A stretch of 51,522 nucleotides of DNA, from positions 1 through 51,522 of the forward strand of contig SUXO01000013.1 in the NCBI GenBank assembly GCA_015060885.1. Direction: 5' to 3'. Positions within the stretch are counted from its first letter, which is position 1. Each line of letters opens with the position of its first letter. Source of the DNA: Bacteroidales bacterium (lineage in GTDB: Bacteria; Bacteroidota; Bacteroidia; Bacteroidales; Bacteroidaceae). Positions 1 through 7,237 of the stretch are shown here, piece after piece. The notes below the pieces were generated by a model. That model was given only the letters and a program-made list of their open reading frames with translations, was not told the origin of the DNA and ran no database searches. The position numbers and the translations under genes are program-made.

Positions 1-127
1 GCGCGACAAAGAACATCAAAGATATATTTCCAATGAGAGAATAACCGACAAATAACACCGAGAAGTCAAAAGCAAGAATGTTTAGTATCGTATATAGTGA
101 GTGCCCACACCTTTTTGCTACTGAGCC
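1..127 (+). repeat. Right end of MITE-like element (copy A, cut by window edge)
   Basis: These 127 bases match the right arm of the element at 6242-6712 with, by eye, a single base difference (gagaag here, gagatg there). The arm holds the conserved stretch from GCGCGACAAAGAAC to the terminal CTACTGAGCC. The left arm and left target-site copy lie outside the window, so the insertion cannot be delimited. The base after the terminus starts CTTTTTGC, which should recur to the left if an 8-bp duplication is present. It sits just downstream of the terminator of the leftward lpxK operon. Confidence 0.85.
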
Positions 128-134
128 CTTTTTG

Positions 135-180
135 CCTATTAAAAACCGATTGCGCAGATAGACTCTACACAATCGGTTTT
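135..180 (-). terminator. Terminator of the lpxK-punA-thiL-Imm17 operon
   Basis: An 11-bp inverted repeat (142-152 with 170-180, AAAACCGATTG / CAATCGGTTTT) lies 22 bases past the stop of the last leftward gene. Read on the minus strand the stem runs into TTTTTAATA. The loop is long (17 nt), so termination strength is uncertain. Confidence 0.6.
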
Positions 181-202
181 ATCTTTTCTTTGAAGCCGAA
201 AA

Positions 203-424
203 CTACTTTATAGCCTCTACCTTATAATAAAAGAAGACTGCGGCAGCAATGAACAGAACGCCTATCGCCCCATAGAGAATGCGGCTGCGCCCGCGCCCCA
301 GGTTCTTTACAATGAATTCGGCATTCCTTGCGGTGAAGAACCAGTCCCAGTCGAGCAGCGCAGCTGCAACGGCTGTCAAGCCTGCCACCACAAAGATTGT
401 CTGTATTATGTTGTGGAGTATCAT
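203..424 (-). CDS. Small two-helix membrane protein, Imm17 (immunity protein 17)-like
   Basis: A 73-residue protein with two hydrophobic segments (about residues 4-23 and 49-66) separated by a basic loop containing DWDWFF, then NLGRGRSRILYG. This arrangement resembles the Imm17 family, predicted from comparative genomics to be membrane immunity proteins for polymorphic toxins; that resemblance is from memory of the family. The start ATG overlaps the thiL stop by 3-4 bases, so it is translationally coupled as the last gene of the operon. No toxin gene is adjacent, so an immunity role is not supported by context here. It may simply be a conserved small inner-membrane protein. Confidence 0.6.
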   Translation of the reverse strand: MILHNIIQTIFVVAGLTAVAAALLDWDWFFTARNAEFIVKNLGRGRSRILYGAIGVLFIAAAVFFYYKVEAIK

Positions 425-1461
425 TTCTCTTCGGTGGTTACCCAGCCCTGTGCTTTAAGCTCCATTTCAACCCCATCGCGAGTGATGAGTGCAAGGCCCA
501 TACTCTCATCGACAATGTGGCCTATGATTCTCACATCCTTCATTGCGGCAACCTTTTCGTGGTCGGCAATGGGCACGGTGAACAGCAGCTCGTAATCCTC
601 GCCGCCATTCAGGGCACAGGTTATTACGTTGAGGTTCAGCTCCTCGGCCATTATTGCGGTCTGGTAATCGATGGGTATGCGCTCTTCGTATATGCGACAC
701 CCTCTCTTGCTCTGCTTGCAAATGTGCATAAGCTCCGACGAGAGGCCGTCGGAAATGTCAATCATTGCGCTGGGCATAATGTTCTCCTCGCGCAGCTTTT
801 CGATAATCTCCTTGCGGGCTTCGGGTTTGAGCTGGCGTTCCAGAATGTACTCCTTGCCGGCAAAGTCGGGCTGAACGTCTTTGTCGGCTGTTGCAATCTT
901 TTCGCGTTCAAGCAGTTGCAGGCCCATATAGGCTGCTCCCAGGTTGCCGCTCACGCAAATGAGGTCGGTAACCTTTGCTCCGTTGCGTTTTACCACGGTG
1001 CCCTTCGGCGCTGTGCCTATCACGGTGATGCTAATAGCAAGCCCGGTGACCGATGCGCTGGTGTCGCCACCCACAATGTCCACTCCGTGCTGTGCGCACG
1101 CGAGTTTAAGCCCGTCGTAAAAGTCTTCGAGGTCCTCTATGCAGAATTTCTTGCTCAAAGCAAGCGACACGGTGAGCTGCTTGGGGTTGCCGTTCATTGC
1201 GTAAATGTCGGAAAACCCTGCCATTGCTGCCTTGTAGCCCAAGTGTTTTAGCGGGAAGTATGTGAGGTCGAAATTGATGCCTTCCATCATAAGGTCGGTG
1301 CTCACAAGTACCTCTTCGTTGTTGTCGAAACGGAGTACGGCGGCATCGTCGCCCACCCCCGACAAACTCTCTTTGTTGCCGAGGGTGATGCCCGATGTAA
1401 GGTGTTTTATGAGGCCGAACTCTCCAAGAGTGGAGATTTCGGTGCGTTTGTTTGTGTTCAT
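421..1461 (-). CDS. thiL: Thiamine-monophosphate kinase
   Basis: This 346-residue protein phosphorylates thiamine monophosphate with ATP to give thiamine diphosphate, the last step of cofactor synthesis, in the cytoplasm. The AIR synthase/ThiL fold is recognisable from GVGDDAAV near residues 35-42 (Mg/ATP-binding acidic pair), STDLMMEG near 54-61, DIVGGDTS near 130, IDISDGLSSEL near 235 and GGEDYELLFTVP in the C-terminal half. Length is slightly above the usual 320-340. It lies 15 bases after punA and overlaps the following Imm17-like gene, so it belongs to the leftward lpxK operon. I see no TPP riboswitch in front of it; expression probably follows the operon promoter upstream of lpxK. Confidence 0.95.
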   Translation of the reverse strand: MNTNKRTEISTLGEFGLIKHLTSGITLGNKESLSGVGDDAAVLRFDNNEEVLVSTDLMMEGINFDLTYFPLKHLGYKAAMAGFSDIYAMNGNPKQLTVSLALSKKFCIEDLEDFYDGLKLACAQHGVDIVGGDTSASVTGLAISITVIGTAPKGTVVKRNGAKVTDLICVSGNLGAAYMGLQLLEREKIATADKDVQPDFAGKEYILERQLKPEARKEIIEKLREENIMPSAMIDISDGLSSELMHICKQSKRGCRIYEERIPIDYQTAIMAEELNLNVITCALNGGEDYELLFTVPIADHEKVAAMKDVRIIGHIVDESMGLALITRDGVEMELKAQGWVTTEEK

Positions 1462-1476
1462 AAAGGGTGTGAGGGG

Positions 1477-2286
1477 TTATGCTTTGTTTACAATCTCGCG
1501 GAAGATGGTTGTCATGCGGGGCTGTGCCTCGTCGGCAGCTTTCTGCACCTCTTCGTGACTCACCTCAACAACAATGCCTTCAACGCCCAGGTCGGTGATA
1601 ACCGAGATACCGAACACTCTTATGCCGCAGTGGCGTGCAACGATAACTTCGGGAACGGTTGACATACCCACAGCATCGCCGCCCATACGGTGGAACATAC
1701 GATACTCTGACGGTGTCTCGAATGTGGGGCCTTGTGTGCCCAGGTAGACACCCTCGACAACGCGTATGCCCTTTTCGGCAGCAATCTCTTTGGCCATAGC
1801 GATGAGTTCGCGGCTGTAAGCCTGGCTCATATCGGGGAAACGGTCGCCATAGGGGATGTTCTTGCCACGCAAGGGGTGTTCGGGGAACATATTTATGTGG
1901 TCGGTAATAATCATAAGGTCGCCGATGATGAAGTCGGGGTTCATACCGCCGGCTGCGTTCGACACAAAGAGAGTCTTTATGCCCAGCTCGCGCATAACGC
2001 GCACGGGGAATGTTACCTCTTTCATTGAGTAGCCCTCGTAGAAGTGGAAACGGCCCTGCATTGCCATAATGTCCTTGTTGCCGAGTTTACCGAAGATGAG
2101 TTTGCCCGAATGACCCTCGACGGTGGAGAGGGGGAAGTTGGGGATATCCTCGTATTTGATTTCGTACTTGTCGGTAATCTCGTTTACGAGGCTGCCGAGG
2201 CCTGTACCCAGAATGATTGCCGTTTCGGGAGCTGTTGTCATTTTAGACTTCAAAAACTCAGCTGTTTCTTGAATTTTCTGTAACAT
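1477..2286 (-). CDS. punA: Purine-nucleoside phosphorylase (trimeric, inosine/guanosine type)
   Basis: The protein (269 residues from the ATG at 2286) cleaves inosine and guanosine with phosphate to base plus ribose 1-phosphate, for purine salvage. Family motifs in order are ILGTGLGSL, VEGHSGKLIFG, MQGRFHFYEGYS, NAAGGMN, YLGTQGPTFETPSEYR, and GGDAVGMSTVPEVIVARH, the classic PNP signature of the trimeric class. A longer reading from a TTG at 2292 is possible, but the ATG gives the standard N-terminus. The gene starts inside the end of lpxK (29-base overlap), implying coupled translation. Nucleoside uptake (37.8 kb) and hpt (47.2 kb) elsewhere in the window belong to the same salvage pathway. 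Confidence 0.95.
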   Translation of the reverse strand: MLQKIQETAEFLKSKMTTAPETAIILGTGLGSLVNEITDKYEIKYEDIPNFPLSTVEGHSGKLIFGKLGNKDIMAMQGRFHFYEGYSMKEVTFPVRVMRELGIKTLFVSNAAGGMNPDFIIGDLMIITDHINMFPEHPLRGKNIPYGDRFPDMSQAYSRELIAMAKEIAAEKGIRVVEGVYLGTQGPTFETPSEYRMFHRMGGDAVGMSTVPEVIVARHCGIRVFGISVITDLGVEGIVVEVSHEEVQKAADEAQPRMTTIFREIVNKA

Positions 2287-3334
2287 AATCAATAATTATT
2301 TGGTTGAACAATTTTTCTTCGTCATTAAGTATCTTTACCTCTATGGGTATCACGTATATATTGCTTTTAATCTCCTGTGGCAGTTCTTTGATGCCACGCA
2401 AGCGGGTAGCGTCCTTTTCGGTTGTGAGTATAAGCCTGTTGCCGGGCAATGTGCCGAACTTCTCCGATATATTCTCAATGTCGCCGCTGCTGAAATTGTG
2501 GTGGTCGGGGTACTGCATAAGCGTTACGCCGGCTCCGCTCTGCTCAATCCTCTTCTTTAAAGGAGAGGGTTTTGCTATGCCTGTGAGCAGCAGTATATCG
2601 GTGCCTTTACCGGCACGGTACTCCTTGCTGCACGCATCGGGGAACAGGGGGTAGGGCGTTCCATACTCTACTGTTGAAAAAAACACCGGTGTTCCCTCTT
2701 TTGTTTGCAGACGGTCTTTGCACTCCTGCATCTGTGCGGGTGTAATATCCTTGCTGCACTTCGTGATTATTACCACATCGGCACGACGGGCACCGCCGGC
2801 ACTCTCCCGCATAAGCCCGAAGGGGAGTATGCAGTCGTTCCAGATGGGGCGGTTGCTGTCCACCAGCAGAATGTTGAGCCCTGCCTTTATGTGACGGTGC
2901 TGGTAGGCATCGTCAAGCAGTATCACTGTTGGTCTTTCGGGCTCTTTAAGAAGGCTTTCGGCACCCACAACACGCTTTTCGCACACGGCAACGGTTATGT
3001 CGGGGAACTTCTGCTTGATCTGGAATGGCTCGTCGCCGATTATCGGCATGGGGGTGTCGGCGGTTGCCTTTATGTAGCCTTTGCTTTTGCGCCCATATCC
3101 ACGGCTCAGCACGGCAACCCTCTCCTTCTCTTTCAGCAGCCTTATAAGGTACTCTGTGTGAGGAGTTTTGCCCGTGCCGCCCACGCTTATGTTGCCTATG
3201 CAGATGGTGGGTGTGCCGAAACTCCTGCTTTCGAGCAGGTTGCTGTCGAAAGCCTTGTTCCGTACTTTTGTTATCCACCCATAGGGGTTTATGAAGTCGG
3301 CTATTGTTCTCAATATGCCCTTGCCTTGTGACAT
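2258..3334 (-). CDS. lpxK: Tetraacyldisaccharide 4'-kinase
   Basis: LpxK phosphorylates the 4' position of the lipid A disaccharide at the inner-membrane face, a late step of lipid A synthesis. The 358-residue length fits the Bacteroidales form. GNISVGGTGKTPHTEYLIRL (about residues 46-65) is the P-loop with the family's GGTGKTP signature. VLSRGYGRKSKGY, GDEPFQIKQKF and ILLDDAYQHRHI (the DDxxQHR catalytic motif) follow in the expected order. It is the first gene of a leftward operon with punA, thiL and the Imm17-like gene. The C-terminal codons overlap the start of punA in a different frame. Only AT-rich DNA lies upstream, with a TAAATTTG box at 3366-3373. Confidence 0.95.
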   Translation of the reverse strand: MSQGKGILRTIADFINPYGWITKVRNKAFDSNLLESRSFGTPTICIGNISVGGTGKTPHTEYLIRLLKEKERVAVLSRGYGRKSKGYIKATADTPMPIIGDEPFQIKQKFPDITVAVCEKRVVGAESLLKEPERPTVILLDDAYQHRHIKAGLNILLVDSNRPIWNDCILPFGLMRESAGGARRADVVIITKCSKDITPAQMQECKDRLQTKEGTPVFFSTVEYGTPYPLFPDACSKEYRAGKGTDILLLTGIAKPSPLKKRIEQSGAGVTLMQYPDHHNFSSGDIENISEKFGTLPGNRLILTTEKDATRLRGIKELPQEIKSNIYVIPIEVKILNDEEKLFNQIIIDYVTENSRNS

Positions 3335-3365
3335 CTGTCCGAAGTTTTGAATAATCTTGTTAATG

Positions 3366-3373
3366 CAAATTTA
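3366..3373 (-). promoter_or_regulatory. Possible -7 box for the lpxK operon
   Basis: On the minus strand this reads TAAATTTG, a match to the Bacteroidetes -7 consensus TAnnTTTG, 32 bases before the lpxK start. I find no good TTTG 19-21 bases further upstream, so support is moderate. The rest of 3374-3510 is AT-rich with no other recognisable feature. Confidence 0.4.
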
Positions 3374-3519
3374 GTGAATATTTTTATAGTTTGAATAATT
3401 TATCTTTCATTTATCCGTTAATAAATATATAAAACAGCCCGAACTGCGGGATTTTGATGTTTTTAGCATTTTTTGGCAAAAGGTTTTTTGTAAATATTCA
3501 CGTATTCGAAAAAAAAAGT

Positions 3520-3527
3520 TACTTTTG
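3520..3527 (+). promoter_or_regulatory. Possible -7 box for tRNA-Ser / exb operon
   Basis: TACTTTTG matches the Bacteroidetes -7 consensus, about 70 bases before the tRNA. A weaker TATCTTGC lies at 3562-3569, closer to the tRNA. No separate promoter is evident in the 52 bases between the tRNA and the first exb gene. Confidence 0.4.
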
Positions 3528-3598
3528 CCGTGAAATAGAGTGCGGATTATGAAATTTTTCGTATCTTGCACCCGATTAGCGGGTTTGTGCTAATTTTT

Positions 3599-3686
3599 GG
3601 AAAGATGCTCGAGTGGTTGAAGAGGCACGCCTGGAAAGCGTGTATACGCCAAAAGCGTATCGGGGGTTCGAATCCCCCTCTTTCCG
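3599..3686 (+). tRNA. tRNA-Ser(GGA)
   Basis: The 88-base gene folds into a class II tRNA. The acceptor stem is GGAAAGA (3599-3605) with TCTTTCC (3679-3685), discriminator G at 3686. The anticodon arm is CACGC-CTGGAAA-GCGTG with anticodon GGA at 3633-3635. There is a long variable arm (TATACGCC...GGCGTAT-like, typical of serine tRNAs) and a T-arm GGGGG-TTCGAAT-CCCCC. CCA is not encoded. It is the only tRNA I find in the window and lies 52 bases upstream of the ExbB gene. Confidence 0.97.
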
Positions 3687-3738
3687 CGGTTTGGAGATAA
3701 TATTAACTTAAAATATCAATTCTTAAAAATTACACACA

Positions 3739-4563
3739 ATGAAAAAGCTTTTTGCAATTGTTGCAATGTTGGGTATGTTCACATTCGGTACCCAAATGGT
3801 TTATGCACAGGAAGAGGTTGCTCCTGTTGCTACTGAAGTTAGTGATTCTATTGCTACCGATTCAACAGCTGTTGCCGAAGAGGTTGCTGCCGAAGAGGCT
3901 CCCGCCGTTGTAGAGGAGGCAGAATCGGAAGGTTTCCACAAAATCCTCAAAACAAAGTTCATTGAGGGTGACGCAGCGTTCATGTCATTGGTTGCCATCG
4001 CTATGGTTATCGGTTTGGCATTCTGCATCGAGCGTATCATCTATTTGAGCCTTGCACAGGTTAACACAAAGAAACTTATGGAGGCTATTGCTGCTGCTTT
4101 GGAGGCAAAGGATGTTGAGAAGGCAAAAGACATTTGCCGTAACACAGCAGGTCCCGTTGCAGCTATCTGCTATCAGGGCTTGATGCGTATCGACGAGGGT
4201 CTCGACACAGTTGAGCGTTCGGTTGTTTCTTACGGTAGCGTTCAGAGCGGTCTCTTGGAGAAGGGTTGCTCTTGGATTACACTTCTCATTGCTATGGCTC
4301 CTTCACTCGGATTCTTGGGTACTGTGATCGGTATGGTTATGGCGTTCGACGAAATCCAGCGCGCAGGTGATATCTCTCCGACTATCGTTGCCGGCGGTAT
4401 GAAAGTGGCCTTGATTACCACAATCTACGGTATTATCGTTGCTCTTATCTTGCAGTTGTTCTATAACTACATCCTTGGCAAGATTGAGGCTCTTACAGCC
4501 GATATGGAGGATTCTTCAATCGTTCTCCTCGACTTGCTCACAAAGTACAACCTTAAAAAGTAA
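3739..4563 (+). CDS. exbB: MotA/TolQ/ExbB proton-channel family protein
   Basis: This 274-residue protein is the channel subunit of an ExbB-ExbD (or TolQ-TolR) motor that uses the proton gradient to power outer-membrane uptake or envelope maintenance. A signal-peptide-like N-terminus ends near YAQ (residues 22-24). About 45 Ala/Glu/Val-rich residues follow, predicted periplasmic. There are three membrane helices: about 75-95, about 170-195 (SWITLLIAMAPSLGFLGTVI, with the conserved small-residue LGFLGTV motif) and about 225-245. The MKVALITTIYGIIVALILQL segment is the family's pore helix. It opens an operon with an unknown membrane protein and two ExbD proteins. The extended N-terminus is common in Bacteroidetes ExbB. 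ExbB versus TolQ cannot be settled here, as no TonB or TolB gene is adjacent. Confidence 0.9.
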   Translation: MKKLFAIVAMLGMFTFGTQMVYAQEEVAPVATEVSDSIATDSTAVAEEVAAEEAPAVVEEAESEGFHKILKTKFIEGDAAFMSLVAIAMVIGLAFCIERIIYLSLAQVNTKKLMEAIAAALEAKDVEKAKDICRNTAGPVAAICYQGLMRIDEGLDTVERSVVSYGSVQSGLLEKGCSWITLLIAMAPSLGFLGTVIGMVMAFDEIQRAGDISPTIVAGGMKVALITTIYGIIVALILQLFYNYILGKIEALTADMEDSSIVLLDLLTKYNLKK

Positions 4564-4590
4564 TTTTAACAGCTCTAAATATCATAAATT

Positions 4591-5085
4591 ATGAAAGCTG
4601 AATTATATAGTAAAATATCATCATACATCTTCATCGTCTTGATGGTTGTAACCGCTGTTGTGCTTGTAATGTTCTACGGCGTTGGTTATGACAATCAGTC
4701 GGCTGTGACCGGTGGTGCTTATGTTACCGACCCCCAATACACCGACTTGCTGATGTACTGGATGTATGCATTGATGGCAATAACCATAATAAGTGTGGCA
4801 GTGTTCGGCCTTTTGCAGTTCGGTGCCAATATGGTTGCCAATCCTAAAAGCGCCATAAAGAGTCTTGGAGCCTTGTTGGCTATGGTAGCGTTGTTTGTTG
4901 TGGCATATGCTTTCTCTTCAACAGAGCCCATCCTTATCAATGGCGTAGTCTTTGAGGATACTACAATATTGCTCATCACCGACGTATGTCTTTATGTATT
5001 GTATATCCTGTTGGCTGTATCTCTTGCATCGGCAATATTCAGCCTTTTGGGCGTGTTTAAAATGTTTAATAAAGTAAAAGCATAA
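4591..5085 (+). CDS. Unknown four-helix membrane protein of the exbBD operon
   Basis: A 164-residue integral membrane protein with about four hydrophobic helices (residues roughly 10-28, 52-75, 88-108 and 132-157). The first loop is short and polar and carries no recognisable catalytic motif. It lies 27 bases after exbB and 5 bases before the first exbD, so it is almost certainly cotranscribed with the proton-channel genes. I recall similar small membrane proteins between exbB and exbD in other Bacteroidetes but no assigned function. An accessory subunit of the ExbBD motor is an inference from position only. Confidence 0.8.
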   Translation: MKAELYSKISSYIFIVLMVVTAVVLVMFYGVGYDNQSAVTGGAYVTDPQYTDLLMYWMYALMAITIISVAVFGLLQFGANMVANPKSAIKSLGALLAMVALFVVAYAFSSTEPILINGVVFEDTTILLITDVCLYVLYILLAVSLASAIFSLLGVFKMFNKVKA

Positions 5086-5090
5086 GACAA

Positions 5091-5687
5091 ATGGGTAAAA
5101 GAAAAGTTCCGGGAATTAACGCCAGCTCAACGGCCGACATCTCGTTCATCTTGCTCATATTCTTCTTGGTAACCACTTCAATGGATACCGACCGCGGTTT
5201 GCAGGTGCGTTTGCCCCAGCCTCCCGACGAAACACAGTTGCAGGATCCTCCCAAGATTCGTAAACGTAACAGCTTGATTGTTAACGTTAACATGAACAAT
5301 GAGATTCTTGTGACACAGGGAGAAAAGGCTCCTTATGTGATTGACGTTAAGGAGTTGCGTGCATTGGCAAAAGAGTTTATCGCCAACCCCGACAACCGTC
5401 CCGACTATCCCGAGAAGCATTCGGAAAAACTGCCCGACCCCTTCGGCGTGCAGATGGTTACCAACAAGCACGTAATATCATTGCAGACCGACCGTGCAAC
5501 AAACTACGACACCTATTTCCAGGTTGAGAACGAGTTGTATGGTGCCTACAACGAATTGCGTGACGAGTTGGCAAGAAAGACTTTCGGACGTCCGTTTGCT
5601 GAATGTAACGAAGACCAGCAGTTTGCTTGTCGTATGTACTATAAAACTATGATATCGGAGGCAGAACCCCGTACATATAACAAATAA
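5091..5687 (+). CDS. exbD: ExbD/TolR-family protein (first of two)
   Basis: This 198-residue member of the ExbD/TolR family has a short cytoplasmic N-terminus (MGKRKVPGINASSTADISF). One membrane helix (about residues 19-36) includes the Asp of STADISFILLIFFLVTTSM, which carries the proton in this family. A periplasmic domain follows. The helix is followed by TDRGLQVRLPQPP, typical of Bacteroidetes ExbD. The protein is longer than E. coli ExbD (141) because of an insertion with NPDNRPDYPEKHSEKLPDPF and a C-terminal extension. It sits between the unknown membrane protein and a second exbD (6-base gap). Confidence 0.92.
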   Translation: MGKRKVPGINASSTADISFILLIFFLVTTSMDTDRGLQVRLPQPPDETQLQDPPKIRKRNSLIVNVNMNNEILVTQGEKAPYVIDVKELRALAKEFIANPDNRPDYPEKHSEKLPDPFGVQMVTNKHVISLQTDRATNYDTYFQVENELYGAYNELRDELARKTFGRPFAECNEDQQFACRMYYKTMISEAEPRTYNK

Positions 5688-5693
5688 GGAATT

Positions 5694-6155
5694 ATGAGTA
5701 AGTTCGGAAAAAAAGAGAAGGCAGAAATGCCTGAATTGAACACCTCGTCATTGCCCGACTTGATATTCTCTATCCTCTTCTTCTTTATGATTGTAACATC
5801 AATGCGTGAAGTGGAGCTTAAAGTGGAATTCAAGATACCCCAGGGTACCGAGTTGGAGAAACTCGAGCGTAAGTCTTTGGTATCAAATATCTACATTGGT
5901 AAACCCACACGCGATTATCGCGCGAAATTGGGTCTTGCAAGCCGCATTCAGTTGAATGACAAGTTTGCCGATGTATCACACATCCGTGAGTATGTACAGG
6001 ACGAGCGCGAGAGCTTGGCAGAGCGTGACAAGCCCTTTATGAAGATTTCCATCAAAGCCGACGTTAATACCGAAATGGGTATTATCACCGACGTTAAAAT
6101 GGAACTCCGTAAGGCTTGGGCTTTGAGTATTGTTTACTCTTCGTCACAACGCTAA
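5694..6155 (+). CDS. exbD: ExbD/TolR-family protein (second of two)
   Basis: A second, shorter ExbD (153 residues) with an N-terminal KKEKAEMPELNTSSLPDLIF segment and a single membrane helix (about 22-40, SLPDLIFSILFFFMIVTSM) carrying the conserved Asp. Its periplasmic domain begins REVELKVEFKIPQG. Two different ExbD subunits after one ExbB are usual in Bacteroidetes and suggest a hetero-oligomeric periplasmic part. It is the last gene of the operon; a strong terminator follows at 6190-6228. Confidence 0.92.
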   Translation: MSKFGKKEKAEMPELNTSSLPDLIFSILFFFMIVTSMREVELKVEFKIPQGTELEKLERKSLVSNIYIGKPTRDYRAKLGLASRIQLNDKFADVSHIREYVQDERESLAERDKPFMKISIKADVNTEMGIITDVKMELRKAWALSIVYSSSQR

Positions 6156-6189
6156 AAGAGATTTTTCCCGCAAGGGATACTGATAATAA

Positions 6190-6228
6190 ACATCGGCCGT
6201 GTCGCAGACACGGCCGATGTTGTTTTTT
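6190..6228 (+). terminator. Rho-independent terminator of the exb operon
   Basis: A perfect 13-bp stem (6190-6202 with 6208-6220, ACATCGGCCGTGT / ACACGGCCGATGT) and 5-base loop are followed by TGTTTTTTGT. It stands 34 bases after the second exbD. Confidence 0.9.
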
Positions 6229-6233
6229 GTGCA

Positions 6234-6241
6234 GGAACAAC
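6234..6241 (+). repeat. Left 8-bp target-site duplication of MITE copy B
   Basis: GGAACAAC immediately precedes the element and is repeated exactly at 6713-6720 immediately after it, as expected from a staggered-cut insertion. Confidence 0.85.
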
Positions 6242-6712
6242 GGTTCAGTAGAAATTTAGTGTGGACAAATTGATTCTTTAATAAGTTGTGCTCCCTCGCG
6301 CTGCCCTTTGTATAACGAATTATCTCCTGCAATGGTAATTCTAAAAAGAAACCGGCACCGTTAAAATCATAGTGTTTATCCGAGCATTTGCAGGAGAGAG
6401 TGCGAGGAATGTTTGCCCGTGAGTTAGGTGCCGCAAGGCGACTAACTGAGGAAGTCCCGCAGCACCCTGCAAATGTGAGAAAGATAAACACGGCAAGGGA
6501 GGTTCGACTGAGGGTTCGCCTTTTGGCGACGTGAACAAAGAACCGAGCGACTGATTTTTCTCGCGTGCCGGGCGTTTGGTTCTTTGCGCGACAAAGAACA
6601 TCAAAGATATATTTCCAATGAGAGAATAACCGACAAATAACACCGAGATGTCAAAAGCAAGAATGTTTAGTATCGTATATAGTGAGTGCCCACACCTTTT
6701 TGCTACTGAGCC
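6242..6712 (+). mobile_element. MITE-like non-autonomous element, copy B (471 bp)
   Basis: The element begins GGTTCAGTAG and ends CTACTGAGCC. The first 26 bases and the reverse complement of the last 26 agree at 19 positions, giving imperfect terminal inverted repeats of the form GGYTCAGTAG...GTGTGGRCA. Perfect 8-bp duplications GGAACAAC flank it. About 125 bases on the left and 150 on the right are nearly identical in the other copies, while the centre differs. The right arm carries a hairpin GTTCTTTG-CGCGA-CAAAGAAC (6579-6599). No open frame resembles a transposase, so it must be moved in trans if it is active. It lies between the convergent 3' ends of the exb operon and folA, so no gene is broken. 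Confidence 0.85.
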
Positions 6713-6720
6713 GGAACAAC
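6713..6720 (+). repeat. Right 8-bp target-site duplication of MITE copy B
   Basis: GGAACAAC, an exact copy of 6234-6241, directly follows the element terminus CTACTGAGCC. Confidence 0.85.
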
Positions 6721-6724
6721 TCCT

Positions 6725-7219
6725 TTACTTCCTTCTTATGTATGTAACGAACTTGTAGTTATGCGCGTGCTTCTCGTCGGTGCCAAAACTCATTTGTTCC
6801 ACCACTTCCCACTCTCTCTTGTCGAATTGCGGGAAGAATGCATCGGCCTCTTCGGGAGTGTCTTCAACCTCGGTAAGGCACAGAATATCGGCAATGGGCA
6901 TTGCGTGCTTGTATAGCTGCTCGCCGCCAATTATATATACGATATCCTCGTCGGTACAGTTGGCCAGTGCCTCTTCGAGCGAGGTGAAATGCTCGGCTCC
7001 GGGGAAGTTGCTCTCCTTGCGCGACAACACTATGTTGCGGCGGTTGGGCAGGGCACCTTTGGGCAACGAGCGGAATGTGTTGCTGCCCATAATTATCGTG
7101 TGCCCGGTCGTGAGTTCCTTGAAACGTTTAAGGTCGTTGGGCAACCAATATATGAGCTTGTTGCAATGCCCTATGGCATTGTTCTCGGCTATTGCGGCAA
7201 TAAGTGCTAATCTGTACAT
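6725..7219 (-). CDS. folA: Dihydrofolate reductase
   Basis: This 164-residue enzyme reduces dihydrofolate to tetrahydrofolate with NADPH and is the trimethoprim target. AENNAIGHCNKLIYWLPNDL (near residues 11-30) contains the AIG and WxxPxDL signatures. In ordinary DHFR the second residue pair is LPW; here the loop reads LIYWLPND, keeping the W and the catalytic acidic residue in LPNDLKRF. TIIMGSNTFRSLP (NADPH phosphate region) and VYIIGGEQLY follow in order. It is 18 bases downstream of thyA, the enzyme that produces dihydrofolate, so the two are cotranscribed. Its 3' end is 5 bases from the right target duplication of the MITE. Confidence 0.95.
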   Translation of the reverse strand: MYRLALIAAIAENNAIGHCNKLIYWLPNDLKRFKELTTGHTIIMGSNTFRSLPKGALPNRRNIVLSRKESNFPGAEHFTSLEEALANCTDEDIVYIIGGEQLYKHAMPIADILCLTEVEDTPEEADAFFPQFDKREWEVVEQMSFGTDEKHAHNYKFVTYIRRK

Positions 7220-7237
7220 ATAGATGTGGTTTTTTTG

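Noticed and set aside
6341-6643. Open frames inside the MITE copies (also 27000-27209 and 50266-50580) encoding FFVAQRTKRPAR
   Set aside because: The shared peptide comes from the conserved right arm hairpin; downstream sequences differ and are out of frame between copies, so they are not protein genes.
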